From Paraburkholderia translucens (lineage in GTDB: Bacteria > Pseudomonadota > Gammaproteobacteria > Burkholderiales > Burkholderiaceae), in the NCBI RefSeq assembly GCF_020881035.1, contig NZ_JAJITC010000010.1:1-64000 (forward strand): 64,000 nucleotides of DNA, given 5' to 3'. Every line of letters starts with the position of its first letter. The first letter of the stretch is position 1. A program made the translations under genes and the position numbers. Positions 10,567-19,038 of this stretch are shown here, piece after piece. The notes under the pieces were generated by a model that was given only the letters and a program-made list of their open reading frames with translations, ran no database searches and was not told where the DNA came from.

Positions 10567-11682
10567 ATGAAAAACTCTGACCTTGTTCGTGGACGATCGG
10601 TCGAAGTCGATTTCTTTCGTGGCGTGGTGCTGATCGTCATCGTGCTCGATCACATGCCCAGCAGCACGCTATCGCATCTGATGCTGCACGCGTATGCACT
10701 GTGCGACTCGGCCGAGGTGTTCGTGTTTCTCGGCGGCTATGCATCAGCGGCGGCTTATACGGCGGTGCTCGCGCATCGTGGCGAACACGCGGCGACGCTG
10801 CGCTTTTTCAAGCGCTGTTGGGAGATCTATCGCGCGTATCTGTTGACCGCCATGTTGACGCTCGTGTCCGGCGCGATTCTTGCGGTGCTGAATCTGAACC
10901 GGCCGATGGTCGAGCTGAGCGGCTGGCCGCCGTTCGCATCGCAGCCGTGGCGCGAAGCCTTCGATATCGCGCTATTGCGCCGGCAACCCTATCTATCCAG
11001 CGTGCTGCCGATGTACACGCTGTTTGCGCTATACGTGCCCGTCATGGTGCCGCTCGCGCGCCGCTCGACATCGCTCGCACTGGCCGTGAGCCTCGCGGTG
11101 TGGGCGGCCGCGCGGCCGCTTGCCGCGTTATTCAGCATTGACGATGTCGCCGGCTGGGCATTTAATCCGTTTGCGTGGCAGTTGATGTTCGTGCTCGGCA
11201 TGCTATGCAGGGTGCAGCCGATCAGCGAACGCTTTCATGCGAGCCACGCCGCGCACTGGTTCACGCGCGTCGCGGTGGCCGCGGTGCTTGGCTTCGCCAT
11301 CATCAAACTCTTCGTGCTGACGCAACCTGTGCCCGGCACGCACAAGCAGAACCTTTCCGTGGAACGTGTGATCAATTTCATCGTCATCGCGTGGCTTGCC
11401 GCCCAGTTCGTGCGGATGGGCAGCATCGCATGGCTCGCGAGGCGGCTCCCCGCCGTCGTGACGGTCGGACGCACCGGGCTCGTGTGCTTCATTGCTGGCA
11501 CGCTCGTGTCGTTGATCGTCGATACGGCGACGCCGCACACGTTTCACGGCTTTCGCGGCGTGCTGGTCGGACTCGGCGGCGATCTGGCCGCGATCGGCGC
11601 GCTGCTCACCATCGCGCGCGGCTGGAGCGGCTGGAAGGGACCGCAGCCGGGTGCGCATGCGAATGGCGCGCGCTACGGATGA
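10567..11682 (+). CDS. OpgC-family integral membrane protein
   Basis: A 371-residue protein of the OpgC family. It begins GRSVEVDFFRGVVLIVIVLD followed by HMP, with VFVFLGGYASAAAYTAVLAH soon after and about ten hydrophobic spans. OpgC proteins succinylate periplasmic glucans, but many paralogs have unknown acceptors, so the function here is by family only. The stop overlaps the start of the following tannase-type gene (ATGA at 11679-11682), implying translational coupling. The 277-base upstream region is AT-rich and should hold divergent promoters for this gene and the acyltransferase. Confidence 0.85.
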   Translation: MKNSDLVRGRSVEVDFFRGVVLIVIVLDHMPSSTLSHLMLHAYALCDSAEVFVFLGGYASAAAYTAVLAHRGEHAATLRFFKRCWEIYRAYLLTAMLTLVSGAILAVLNLNRPMVELSGWPPFASQPWREAFDIALLRRQPYLSSVLPMYTLFALYVPVMVPLARRSTSLALAVSLAVWAAARPLAALFSIDDVAGWAFNPFAWQLMFVLGMLCRVQPISERFHASHAAHWFTRVAVAAVLGFAIIKLFVLTQPVPGTHKQNLSVERVINFIVIAWLAAQFVRMGSIAWLARRLPAVVTVGRTGLVCFIAGTLVSLIVDTATPHTFHGFRGVLVGLGGDLAAIGALLTIARGWSGWKGPQPGAHANGARYG

Positions 11683-13394
11683 CGCGGCGCGAGCACCGCG
11701 GGCGCATCACGCCCACGATGCGCACGAAGCGCAGGCTCGTAGGGCGCGCGAGTGTCGTGAGTGTCGTGAGCGTCGTCGTGACCGCGTGGCTCGCGATGCA
11801 CCGCACGGCCGCGTTGGCCGAAGAAACACCGCTCGCGATGCGCTGCGCTCAGTTCGCGGGCGCGGCGGTGTCGCCCGAACTGATCGCGATGCCGACGGCA
11901 GGCGCGCAGATCGAAAGCGCGGGCATGATCGGCGCGACCGCGCCGGGCAATCAGCAAGGCGGTGAATATTGCCGCATCACAGGCCGCATCAAGGCGCTGA
12001 ATCCGACGACGCCCGACATCCGCTTTGATCTGAATCTGCCGCGTCACTGGAATGGGCGCGCATTGCAGATTGGCGGCGGCGGGTATGACGGGGAGGTCGT
12101 CAGCGGCATCGGTGTGATGCCGTTTTCCCCGGATCGCGCGCCGCTCGCGCAAGGCTATGCGACGTTCGGCGACGACTCGGGGCATGTCGGCAATGCGTCG
12201 CTCGCGATATTTGGTCTCGTCGATGAAGCCGTGACGAACTTCGGTTACGCGCATCTGAAGAAGACGCACGACGCCGCGCTCGCGCTGATCGCGCGCGCTT
12301 ACGGCAGGCCGCCGCAGCGCATGTATTTTGCTGGTGGCTCGACGGGCGGCCGTGAAGGCTACACGGTGATGCTGCGCTTTCCCGAGGACTACGACGGCGT
12401 AATCGCCAATTCGCCCGCGCTCAATTTTTCCGGCGTGCGGCTGATCGGCGTGAAGCTCGGCCAGGCCGAGTACGCTTCACCGGGCGGCTTCGTGCCGCCG
12501 CCGCTGCTCGAGCGCGTGTATCAACGCACGCTCGAGGTATGCGACCGGCTCGACGGCGCGGCGGACGGCATCGTGAGCGACGTCCAGGCATGTCGCGAGC
12601 ACGAAGCGCAAATTATCGATTCACTGCGTTGCGCGGTTCATCCCGAATCGCACGATGCCTGTCTGACCGACGCGCAATTGGCCACCTTGCTGGTGATGCG
12701 CAACGGCCTATCGCTGCCGTATCGGCTCGCGTGGGACGTGGCCGGCTATCGCGGCTACAACGTGTTCCAGGGCACGCAACTGACGGGCGCGCTCGGGCTT
12801 GCGCATCAACCGTGGCGCCAGCCGGTGCCGGCCTTCTATGCGAACGGCTATCTGTTCGCGCAAGGCGACGGCTACCTACGCTACTTCATCGCGCGCGATG
12901 CGGACTTCGATTCGCTGACGTTCGATCCGCAACGGCCCGGCAAATACCGGGCGCAAATGATCGCGCTGTCGGCCACGATCGGCTCGATGAATCCCGACCT
13001 GTCGCGCTATATCGCTCACGGCGGCAAGCTGATCACGCTGCAGGGCCTCGCCGACGAAGTGATCAGCCCGAATCAGACGATCGCGTATCACGACGCGCTC
13101 ATCGCGCGCTTCGGCAAGGACGAGGTCGATCGTTTCATGCGGCTCTACATGGTGCCGGGTTTTCAGCATGGCAACGGCGTGTTCATTCCATCGGTGGATC
13201 TGCTCGGCGCGCTCGACGCGTGGGTCACGCGCGGCGTCGCGCCCGAAACGCTGACAGCCACCGATCTCGCCGCGGCGACGAATGGGCGCTCGCGGCCGCT
13301 GTGCCGCTATCCCGGGTTCCCGCGCTATGTCGGCAAAGGCAATGTCAATCTGGCGAGCAGTTTCGTCTGTGCGCTGCCGCCAGGCGACCGCTGA
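11679..13394 (+). CDS. Tannase/feruloyl esterase family protein, secreted
   Basis: An esterase of about 571 residues. The N-terminus has basic residues, a hydrophobic stretch with VVSVVSVVV and a signal-peptidase-like ALAEE, so it is exported. The nucleophile elbow is GGSTGGREG, a GLADEV segment supplies the acid, and VPGFQHG supplies the histidine; all are tannase-family features. ATG at 11679 overlaps the upstream OpgC stop; a second in-frame ATG at 11718 is an alternative start with a better-placed signal peptide. The natural ester substrate is unknown. Coupling to an OpgC-type gene suggests acyl groups on a glycan, but that is inference. Confidence 0.87.
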   Translation: MTRREHRGRITPTMRTKRRLVGRASVVSVVSVVVTAWLAMHRTAALAEETPLAMRCAQFAGAAVSPELIAMPTAGAQIESAGMIGATAPGNQQGGEYCRITGRIKALNPTTPDIRFDLNLPRHWNGRALQIGGGGYDGEVVSGIGVMPFSPDRAPLAQGYATFGDDSGHVGNASLAIFGLVDEAVTNFGYAHLKKTHDAALALIARAYGRPPQRMYFAGGSTGGREGYTVMLRFPEDYDGVIANSPALNFSGVRLIGVKLGQAEYASPGGFVPPPLLERVYQRTLEVCDRLDGAADGIVSDVQACREHEAQIIDSLRCAVHPESHDACLTDAQLATLLVMRNGLSLPYRLAWDVAGYRGYNVFQGTQLTGALGLAHQPWRQPVPAFYANGYLFAQGDGYLRYFIARDADFDSLTFDPQRPGKYRAQMIALSATIGSMNPDLSRYIAHGGKLITLQGLADEVISPNQTIAYHDALIARFGKDEVDRFMRLYMVPGFQHGNGVFIPSVDLLGALDAWVTRGVAPETLTATDLAAATNGRSRPLCRYPGFPRYVGKGNVNLASSFVCALPPGDR

Positions 13395-13493
13395 CGCGCT
13401 GCACGCTTTCGCGCTTTCCATTACATTGCGGAAGCGGCGCGCCAGTGGGCGCCGTTCCCTCTCATTCAACAGCGGTGTCTGCCCCTAGAGTCC

Positions 13494-14420
13494 ATGCAGC
13501 CAATCGTTTCAATCACGAACCTGTCGAAAACCTATGCCAGCGGTTTTCAGGCACTGAAGAACATCAATCTGGCAATCGACCGTGGAGAAATCTTCGCACT
13601 GCTCGGGCCGAACGGCGCGGGCAAGACCACGCTCATCAGCATCATCTGCGGCATCGTCAACGCGAGCGCGGGCAGCGTGACGGTAGACGGCCACGACATC
13701 GGCGCTAACTATCGCGCGGCCCGCTCGCTGATCGGCCTCGTACCGCAGGAGCTGACTACCGACGCGTTCGAAACCGTGTGGGCCACCGTGTCGTTCAGCC
13801 GCGGCCTGTTCGGCAAGCCGAAGAACCCCGCTTACCTCGAGAAGGTGTTGCGCGACCTGTCGCTATGGGAGAAGCGCAACAACAAGATCATCACGCTGTC
13901 GGGCGGCATGAAGCGGCGGGTGCTCATCGCGAAGGCGCTGTCGCACGAGCCTCGCGTGCTGTTTCTCGACGAACCGACCGCCGGGGTCGACGTCGAGCTG
14001 CGTCGCGACATGTGGAAGCTCGTGCGCTCGCTCGCGGCGAGCGGCGTGACGATCATCCTGACCACGCATTACATCGACGAAGCCGAGGAAATGGCCGACC
14101 GCATCGGCGTCATCAACGCGGGCGAGATCATGCTCGTCGAAGAGAAGGCGGAGCTCATGCGCAAGCTCGGCAAGAAGCAGTTGACGCTGCAACTCGAGAG
14201 TCCGCTCGTCGAGGTGCCGGCTTCGCTTGCAGGCTACGGGCTCGCGGTCGTGAACGGCGGCAACGAACTGACCTACACCTACGAAGGCGAGGGCGGGCGT
14301 ACCGACATCATCGCGCTGCTGAAATCGCTCGACGACGCCGGTATCTGCTTCAAGGACCTGCACACCACGCAGAGTTCGCTCGAAGACATCTTCGTCAGCC
14401 TGCTGCGGGGGAACCAATGA
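13494..14420 (+). CDS. yadG: ABC transporter ATP-binding protein, YadG type
   Basis: A 308-residue ABC-2-type ATPase. Walker A is GPNGAGKTT at 38-46, the Q-loop is VPQE near 83-86, the signature LSGGM is at 135-139, Walker B is VLFLDE at 155-160 and the H-loop is TTHYIDEAEE. It is followed by an extra C-terminal domain typical of exporters. It pairs with the permease that begins at the overlapping ATGA. The sequence is close to E. coli YadG, an exporter ATPase of unknown cargo. The gene lies 99 bases after the esterase. Confidence 0.9.
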   Translation: MQPIVSITNLSKTYASGFQALKNINLAIDRGEIFALLGPNGAGKTTLISIICGIVNASAGSVTVDGHDIGANYRAARSLIGLVPQELTTDAFETVWATVSFSRGLFGKPKNPAYLEKVLRDLSLWEKRNNKIITLSGGMKRRVLIAKALSHEPRVLFLDEPTAGVDVELRRDMWKLVRSLAASGVTIILTTHYIDEAEEMADRIGVINAGEIMLVEEKAELMRKLGKKQLTLQLESPLVEVPASLAGYGLAVVNGGNELTYTYEGEGGRTDIIALLKSLDDAGICFKDLHTTQSSLEDIFVSLLRGNQ

Positions 14421-15178
14421 ACATCTACGCAATGCGCGCGATCTACAGGTTCGAAATGGCGCGCACGTGGCGCACGCTGATGCAAAGCATCATCGCGCCG
14501 GTGATTTCCACTTCGCTGTACTTCGTCGTGTTCGGCTCGGCGATCGGCTCGCGCATCAAGGAAGTGGAGGGCATCAGCTACGGCGCGTTCATCGTGCCGG
14601 GGCTGATCATGCTGTCGTTGCTGTCGCAGAGCATCGCGAACGCGTCGTTCGGGATTTACTTTCCGCGCTTCACCGGCACGATCTACGAGCTGCTGTCGGC
14701 GCCCGTGTCGTATCTGGAGATCGTCGTCAGCTATGTGGGTGCGGCGGCCACCAAGTCGATCCTGCTCGGGCTCATCATTCTCGCGACCGCTTCGCTGTTC
14801 GTGCCGTTGCAGATCATGCATCCGCTCTGGATGGTGCTGTTTCTCGTGTTGACGGCGATTACGTTCAGTCTGCTCGGATTCATCATCGGCATCTGGGCGG
14901 ACAACTTCGAGAAGCTCCAACTGGTGCCGCTGCTGATCGTGACGCCGCTCACGTTTCTCGGCGGCAGCTTCTATTCGGTGAACATGCTGCCGCCGTTCTG
15001 GCGCAGCGTCACGCTGTTCAATCCGATCGTTTATCTGGTCAGCGGTTTCCGCTGGAGCTTCTTCGAGCTGGGCGACGTCGACGTGGGCCTGAGTCTCGGC
15101 ATGACACTGCTGTTTCTCGCGGTGTTCCTCGTGATAGTCGGCTGGATCTTCAGGACCGGCTATCGGTTGAAAAGTTGA
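14417..15178 (+). CDS. yadH: ABC-2 type permease, YadH type
   Basis: A 253-residue permease with six predicted membrane spans. It starts MNIYAMRAIYRFEMARTWRT and contains the ABC-2 signature region PLTFLGGSFYSVNMLPPFWR and FNPIVYLVSGFRWSFFELGD. ATG at 14417 overlaps the stop of the ATPase gene (ATGA), giving a coupled two-gene exporter. The cargo is not known. Confidence 0.92.
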   Translation: MNIYAMRAIYRFEMARTWRTLMQSIIAPVISTSLYFVVFGSAIGSRIKEVEGISYGAFIVPGLIMLSLLSQSIANASFGIYFPRFTGTIYELLSAPVSYLEIVVSYVGAAATKSILLGLIILATASLFVPLQIMHPLWMVLFLVLTAITFSLLGFIIGIWADNFEKLQLVPLLIVTPLTFLGGSFYSVNMLPPFWRSVTLFNPIVYLVSGFRWSFFELGDVDVGLSLGMTLLFLAVFLVIVGWIFRTGYRLKS

Positions 15179-15211
15179 CAGGGCGCGACGGCGAGAAGCC
15201 GTCACGCCCTG
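15179..15211. terminator. Strong hairpin between convergent genes
   Basis: 13-bp stem with one mismatch (15179-15191 against 15199-15211), loop cgagaag. It begins directly after the yadH stop and faces the end of the LuxR gene. There is no clear T-run, so it may act as a shared, Rho-assisted terminator. Confidence 0.6.
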
Positions 15212-15239
15212 CTCATCGATACGCGGCGACGCAGCCCAA

Positions 15240-16241
15240 CTATGACAGATAAGCCTGCGCGACATTGATCAACTGCACGCGATTGCGCACGTTGAACAGC
15301 TGGCGCAAGCGCCGCAGATGGTAGTCGACGTTGTGCGGCGACAGCCCGAGGAAATACGCGATTTCCTTGTCGCGCTGTCCCTGCACGACCGCTTTCAGCA
15401 CCGCATGCTGCAACGTGCTCAGCGCGACGCGCTGCTGCTGCGCGGGCGCGATGCCGATCACGCTCTTTGCGTGCGTCCAGATGAACTCGTGAATCGTGTG
15501 CGCGAACATCAGTGTTTCCGCGACGATCGATTCGGTCATCCAGCGCGGGTTGCCGATCTCCGAGTTGAAGCACAGGCTCGCGCTCAGATCCGGCTCGGGC
15601 AGCGGCATCTGCGTGAGAATGCCGCTTTTGCGTCCGGCCGCCTCGAGCATGTCGATCAGATCACCGAGCCGTTCGCTGCGCGACTGGGCGCGCGGCAGAT
15701 CGGCGCGCATGTCAGCGGTATTCCACAGAAACGGCATGCCAGTCGGCGACGCGTGCGCGACGCGCGGATCGAGCTCGAAATAGCGCTCGCGGAAATAGCG
15801 CGTGAGCCACGCCTGCGACTCGTAGCTCGTCAATACGAACATCGTCTTGTGATGTGACGATGTGCGCGTGGCGGCATAGCTAAACGAGTCGAAGCCCAAT
15901 TGCCTGATGCGCTGGCGCACGAACTCCATGCGGTCCTGCACGCTGCCGAACCGTCCGAGCGGACTGATCAGCGGCCCGGCGCGGCGCCCCACAGGCGGCG
16001 GCATGCCAATCTCCTCCTCGGTGAACAGAGTCAGGAAGCTACTGCGCGTCGCGCCATTGGCGGCGCGGGGAGACGTCTTCGATGCTTCAGCCGCGTGGGC
16101 TGAATTTGCGGCGTGCTGCGCACCGGCCGGGTAGGCCGGTTGGGCGGACGCCGCTCTCGGGTTTGCTGCCGACGCGTGCCCGGCTTCGCCTTGTGGCGAG
16201 CCGGTCAGCCATTGCGGCAGCGTATCGCATTCATGTTCCAT
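15240..16241 (-). CDS. LuxR-type regulator with autoinducer-binding domain (solo)
   Basis: A 333-residue regulator. After an Ala-rich N-terminal stretch of about 75 residues comes an autoinducer-binding domain with YESQAWLTRYFRERYFELDP then the PFLW region. Its Trp, Tyr, Asp-Pro and Trp sit in the order of the LuxR acyl-homoserine-lactone pocket. The C-terminal GerE-type HTH reads QRDKEIAYFLGLSPHNVDYH then LRRL. ATG at 16241 is chosen because GGAG lies ten bases before it; a TTG start 16 codons upstream is possible. No luxI-type synthase is in the window, so it is a LuxR solo, and the ligand is unknown. Confidence 0.85.
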   Translation of the reverse strand: MEHECDTLPQWLTGSPQGEAGHASAANPRAASAQPAYPAGAQHAANSAHAAEASKTSPRAANGATRSSFLTLFTEEEIGMPPPVGRRAGPLISPLGRFGSVQDRMEFVRQRIRQLGFDSFSYAATRTSSHHKTMFVLTSYESQAWLTRYFRERYFELDPRVAHASPTGMPFLWNTADMRADLPRAQSRSERLGDLIDMLEAAGRKSGILTQMPLPEPDLSASLCFNSEIGNPRWMTESIVAETLMFAHTIHEFIWTHAKSVIGIAPAQQQRVALSTLQHAVLKAVVQGQRDKEIAYFLGLSPHNVDYHLRRLRQLFNVRNRVQLINVAQAYLS

Positions 16242-16422
16242 GAAACGGTAGCTCCGGCGTTCTAAACGCGTGAAAGACGACAAACTCAATGATTAGCGAT
16301 TTCGTGAATTAGCGGTAGCCGGTTCGTTGCTATCATTTTTGTGACCTTGCCGTGACAGTGGACCGGCAATCCGGGTACGGCGGCGCTTCCCCTTGCATAC
16401 GGCACCTCCTTTGAAGGGTGTG

Positions 16423-16975
16423 ATGGCACGAATTCCCCAGCTCACGACGACGCCCGCTCGCGACCGCTACATGGCCGGCCAACGACTCGTGGGGAGCGTG
16501 GCTCGCGCACGGTGGCATCGGGCGCTGCGCTCGTATCTCGAGCCGGTGCGGCAATACCTGCTCGAAGCGCCCGGTTTGCGCGACTTCACGCTGATGAGGC
16601 TCGCGAGCGGCGCCGAGCACCTCGACCGCAACCTCGGCAGACACTGGAAAAGCGCCGGCATGCGCGTGAACGACCTGTGGTTCGTGCATTCGATCAGCGA
16701 CGAGCCGCTCTCGACCATGCACGTGTACATCAAGCGCGGTTTGATCGATAGCGTCGCGCAACAGATGGGGCTCGACGCGGGCCGAACGGCCGGCGCCGCG
16801 CCGGATCCGGCGGGTGACAGACTACATCCGCGCCAAGCTCGCCGAAAATCTGGCCATCGTCGAACTGACCGGACAGGCCGGGCTAAGCACTTTTCATTTT
16901 GCCCGGGTGTTTCGCCGCGAGACGGTCGAGACGCCGCTCGCCTGCCGCTTGCGCTGGGATGCGCGCCAGCCGTAA
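16423..16975 (+). pseudogene. AraC family regulator, frameshifted and truncated
   Basis: ATG at 16423 follows GAAGGG and opens MARIPQLTTTPARDRYMAGQ. The sensor-like frame runs to about 16810 (RCVNDLWFVHSI-type segment, then LGLDAGRTAG). The AraC HTH continues in another frame: VTDYIRAKLAENLAIVELTG then STFHFARVFRRETVETPLAC, stopping at 16973-16975. The second HTH helix is cut short. A frame change plus loss of the end make a working regulator unlikely. Confidence 0.7.
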
Positions 16976-17248
16976 CGGCGAGCCGTGAGGCGAGCCTTTC
17001 TCCAGCCAAAATCACGCACCTGCGAAGTGTGCGTTGCATTGCGCAGCTTGCAAACTACGAACTTTCGTGGCGGCGCGCAGTGCAAACTGGCACGGCAGGC
17101 TGCGCAAGGCTTCGCGGCACGTCATTCGCAAGCAACCTCGTGCGGTCTAACTGGCCTGACCGGTGCCCGGGCAACTGTACCTGTCGAAACCTTGCATAGG
17201 ACGAGAGAATCGAAGCGCCTTTCAACCTCACTGACCGGATGACCTGCG

Positions 17249-17674
17249 ATGACCCGACTCACCATGACCGCCTGCGGTCACACCTTTATCGCCGAGACCC
17301 ATCCTGATGCGCCGCGGACCGTGGCCGCATTCCTGAAGCTGTTGCCGTACCGGCAGAAGCTGATCCACGTGCGCTGGAGCGGCGAAGGCTGCTGGGTGCC
17401 GCTCGGGGAGTTCAAGCTGGAGAACGACGGCATCGCGGTCGGCTTCGAAAATCACACGAGCCATCCATCGGTCGGCGACGTTCTGTTCTATCCGGGCGGT
17501 TACAGCGAGACCGAAATCATCCTTGCGTATGGCGCGTGCTGTTTCGCGAGCAAGATGGGCCAGCTCGCGGGCAATCATTTTCTGACGATCGTCGAAGGCA
17601 AGGAGAAACTGCGCGAGCTTGGCACGAAGGTGCTGTGGGAAGGCGCGCAGGAGGTGGTGTTCGACAAGATCTGA
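17249..17674 (+). CDS. DUF3830 family protein (cyclophilin-like fold)
   Basis: A 141-residue protein of the DUF3830/cyclophilin-like group. It has ETHPDAPRTVAAFLKLLPYR, then WVPLGEF, and GDVLFYPGGYSETEIILAYG with CCFASKMGQLAGNHF near the end. Members often occur with catabolic or transport genes but no biochemical role is established. It stands alone here; the following gene has its own ribosome site. Confidence 0.8.
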   Translation: MTRLTMTACGHTFIAETHPDAPRTVAAFLKLLPYRQKLIHVRWSGEGCWVPLGEFKLENDGIAVGFENHTSHPSVGDVLFYPGGYSETEIILAYGACCFASKMGQLAGNHFLTIVEGKEKLRELGTKVLWEGAQEVVFDKI

Positions 17675-17773
17675 TTGGGGGTAGCTCCTTGCCGGGCACA
17701 CGCGATGCTGGTTCGCAGAGTCGCTAGCGTTCAGGTCCCGGTTCCGTCTGACCTGCGCGGCAAGGAGGACGAA

Positions 17774-18811
17774 ATGCAAGGAATAAATGACAAGCTCCGC
17801 GCTGCAGTTTTTGCCATATCAGCCGTGTTGCTCTTCGCATGCGGCGGGGGCGGCGGGGGCGGCAGCGGCGGCTCGGGTAGCGGCAGCAGCACCGCGGCGG
17901 GGCCGGCCGGCGGCGTCACCCTGCAAGTGGTGTCGTTTGGCGACAGCCTGTCGGACGTCGGCACATATGCGCCGCTCGCGAGCGCGGTGGGCGGCGGACG
18001 TTTCACGACCAATCCCGGCCAGGTGTGGACCCAGGACGTCGCGCAATACTACGGCGATACGCTCAGCGCTGCGTACACGATCGACATCACTCACAAGCTG
18101 AGCGCGCACGGCGGCCTTGGTTATGCCGAAGGCGGCTCGACGGTGGCGACGCCCGCGAACCAGTACGACTTCCTGAGCGATGTCATCGGCAACATCGAAA
18201 TGCCGGTGAATCAGCAGGTGTCGAGCTATTTGAGCGCCCACGGCAGTTTCAACGCCAATCAGCTCGTGCTTGTGTGGGCGGGCGCGAACGATGTGCTGCG
18301 CGCCGGCAACCTGCCCGCCGCGGCCCCGATTGTCCAGACGGCGGCCACCACGCTCGCCCAGCTCGTCGGGCAGATCGTGCAGAACGGCGGCGCGCACGTG
18401 GTAGTGGTCAATCTGCCGAATATCGGGCTATCGCCGAAAGGACTCGCTTCGGCCGATGGTGGCGCGAACCTCACGCAGTTGTCGCAGCTTTTCAACAATA
18501 CGTTGAACGCCGCGCTACAAACCGATGGGCTGCAGTCGAAGGTGATCGAGGTCGACTCGTACACGTGGACCAATCAGGTCATCGCGAACTTTCGGGCGAA
18601 CGGTTTCGCCGTGTCGAATACGGCGCAGGCCTGCGATCCGGGCAAAACGCCCGATGACACCTCGCTGCTATGTTCGGGTGCGACCTATGTGAGCGCCAAT
18701 GCGGACCAGACTTACATGTTCGCCGATGATCTTCATCCGACGACGCATATGCATGCGCTGTTTGCGCAGTTCGTCGAGCAGCAGATTGCTCGCAGCGGGT
18801 TCGGGCGGTGA
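17774..18811 (+). CDS. SGNH/GDSL esterase, lipoprotein
   Basis: A 345-residue secreted hydrolase. The N-terminal signal ends in the lipobox LFAC, followed by a Gly/Ser-rich linker that tethers it to the membrane. Block I is FGDSLSDVG with the nucleophile serine, the oxyanion Asn is in VWAGANDV, and the catalytic Asp/His are in DDLHPTTHMH. ATG at 17774 follows a perfect AAGGAGG, so longer upstream starts are rejected. It probably cleaves lipid or acyl esters; the substrate is unknown. Confidence 0.9.
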   Translation: MQGINDKLRAAVFAISAVLLFACGGGGGGGSGGSGSGSSTAAGPAGGVTLQVVSFGDSLSDVGTYAPLASAVGGGRFTTNPGQVWTQDVAQYYGDTLSAAYTIDITHKLSAHGGLGYAEGGSTVATPANQYDFLSDVIGNIEMPVNQQVSSYLSAHGSFNANQLVLVWAGANDVLRAGNLPAAAPIVQTAATTLAQLVGQIVQNGGAHVVVVNLPNIGLSPKGLASADGGANLTQLSQLFNNTLNAALQTDGLQSKVIEVDSYTWTNQVIANFRANGFAVSNTAQACDPGKTPDDTSLLCSGATYVSANADQTYMFADDLHPTTHMHALFAQFVEQQIARSGFGR

Positions 18812-18853
18812 TGGGGTGTCGTGACTAGCCGGCAGCAGGCGCGGCCCGGGATC

Positions 18854-18884
18854 CGCACCCCGCCCTCGACAGGGCAGGGGTGCG
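18854..18884. terminator. Hairpin between convergent genes
   Basis: cgcaccccgccct (18854-18866), loop cgac, agggcaggggtgcg (18871-18884), with one bulged base. It lies 43 bases after the GDSL gene and 16 bases before the end of the opposing small gene, so it could serve both. Confidence 0.55.
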
Positions 18885-18899
18885 CGAGACATCACTTCA

Positions 18900-19028
18900 T
18901 CAATTGAACAACTTCATCGCCTGCGACAGTGTATTGAACACGCCCCATGCAAGCGGAACCATCACATACAGCCAGAACACCACGAGCATCGTCTTGTTGG
19001 TCGGATGTGCGGTTTGAACGGTCGGCAT
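18900..19028 (-). CDS. MFS transporter small subunit (42-residue membrane peptide)
   Basis: Minus-strand ORF of 42 codons: MPTVQTAHPTNKTMLVVFWL then YVMVPLAWGVFNTLSQAMKL and FN. It has a short polar N-terminus, one membrane helix (about residues 14-31) and an amphipathic tail. AGGAG lies about six bases before ATG 19028 and falls in the 10-base gap after the OFA transporter stop at 19039, so both are on one transcript. Its size, single helix and position match the small proteins seen next to oxalate/formate-antiporter-type MFS genes. The role is probably transporter assembly or stability; no direct evidence. Confidence 0.85.
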   Translation of the reverse strand: MPTVQTAHPTNKTMLVVFWLYVMVPLAWGVFNTLSQAMKLFN

Positions 19029-19038
19029 ACGGATCTCC

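Noticed and set aside
11175..11678. N-terminal extension of the tannase-type frame
   Set aside because: It overlaps OpgC in another frame; the signal peptide and ATGA overlap place the start at 11679 or 11718.
11751..11785. Tandem GTCGTGAGT-like repeat in the tannase signal peptide
   Set aside because: It simply encodes the hydrophobic VVSVVSVVV stretch of the signal peptide.
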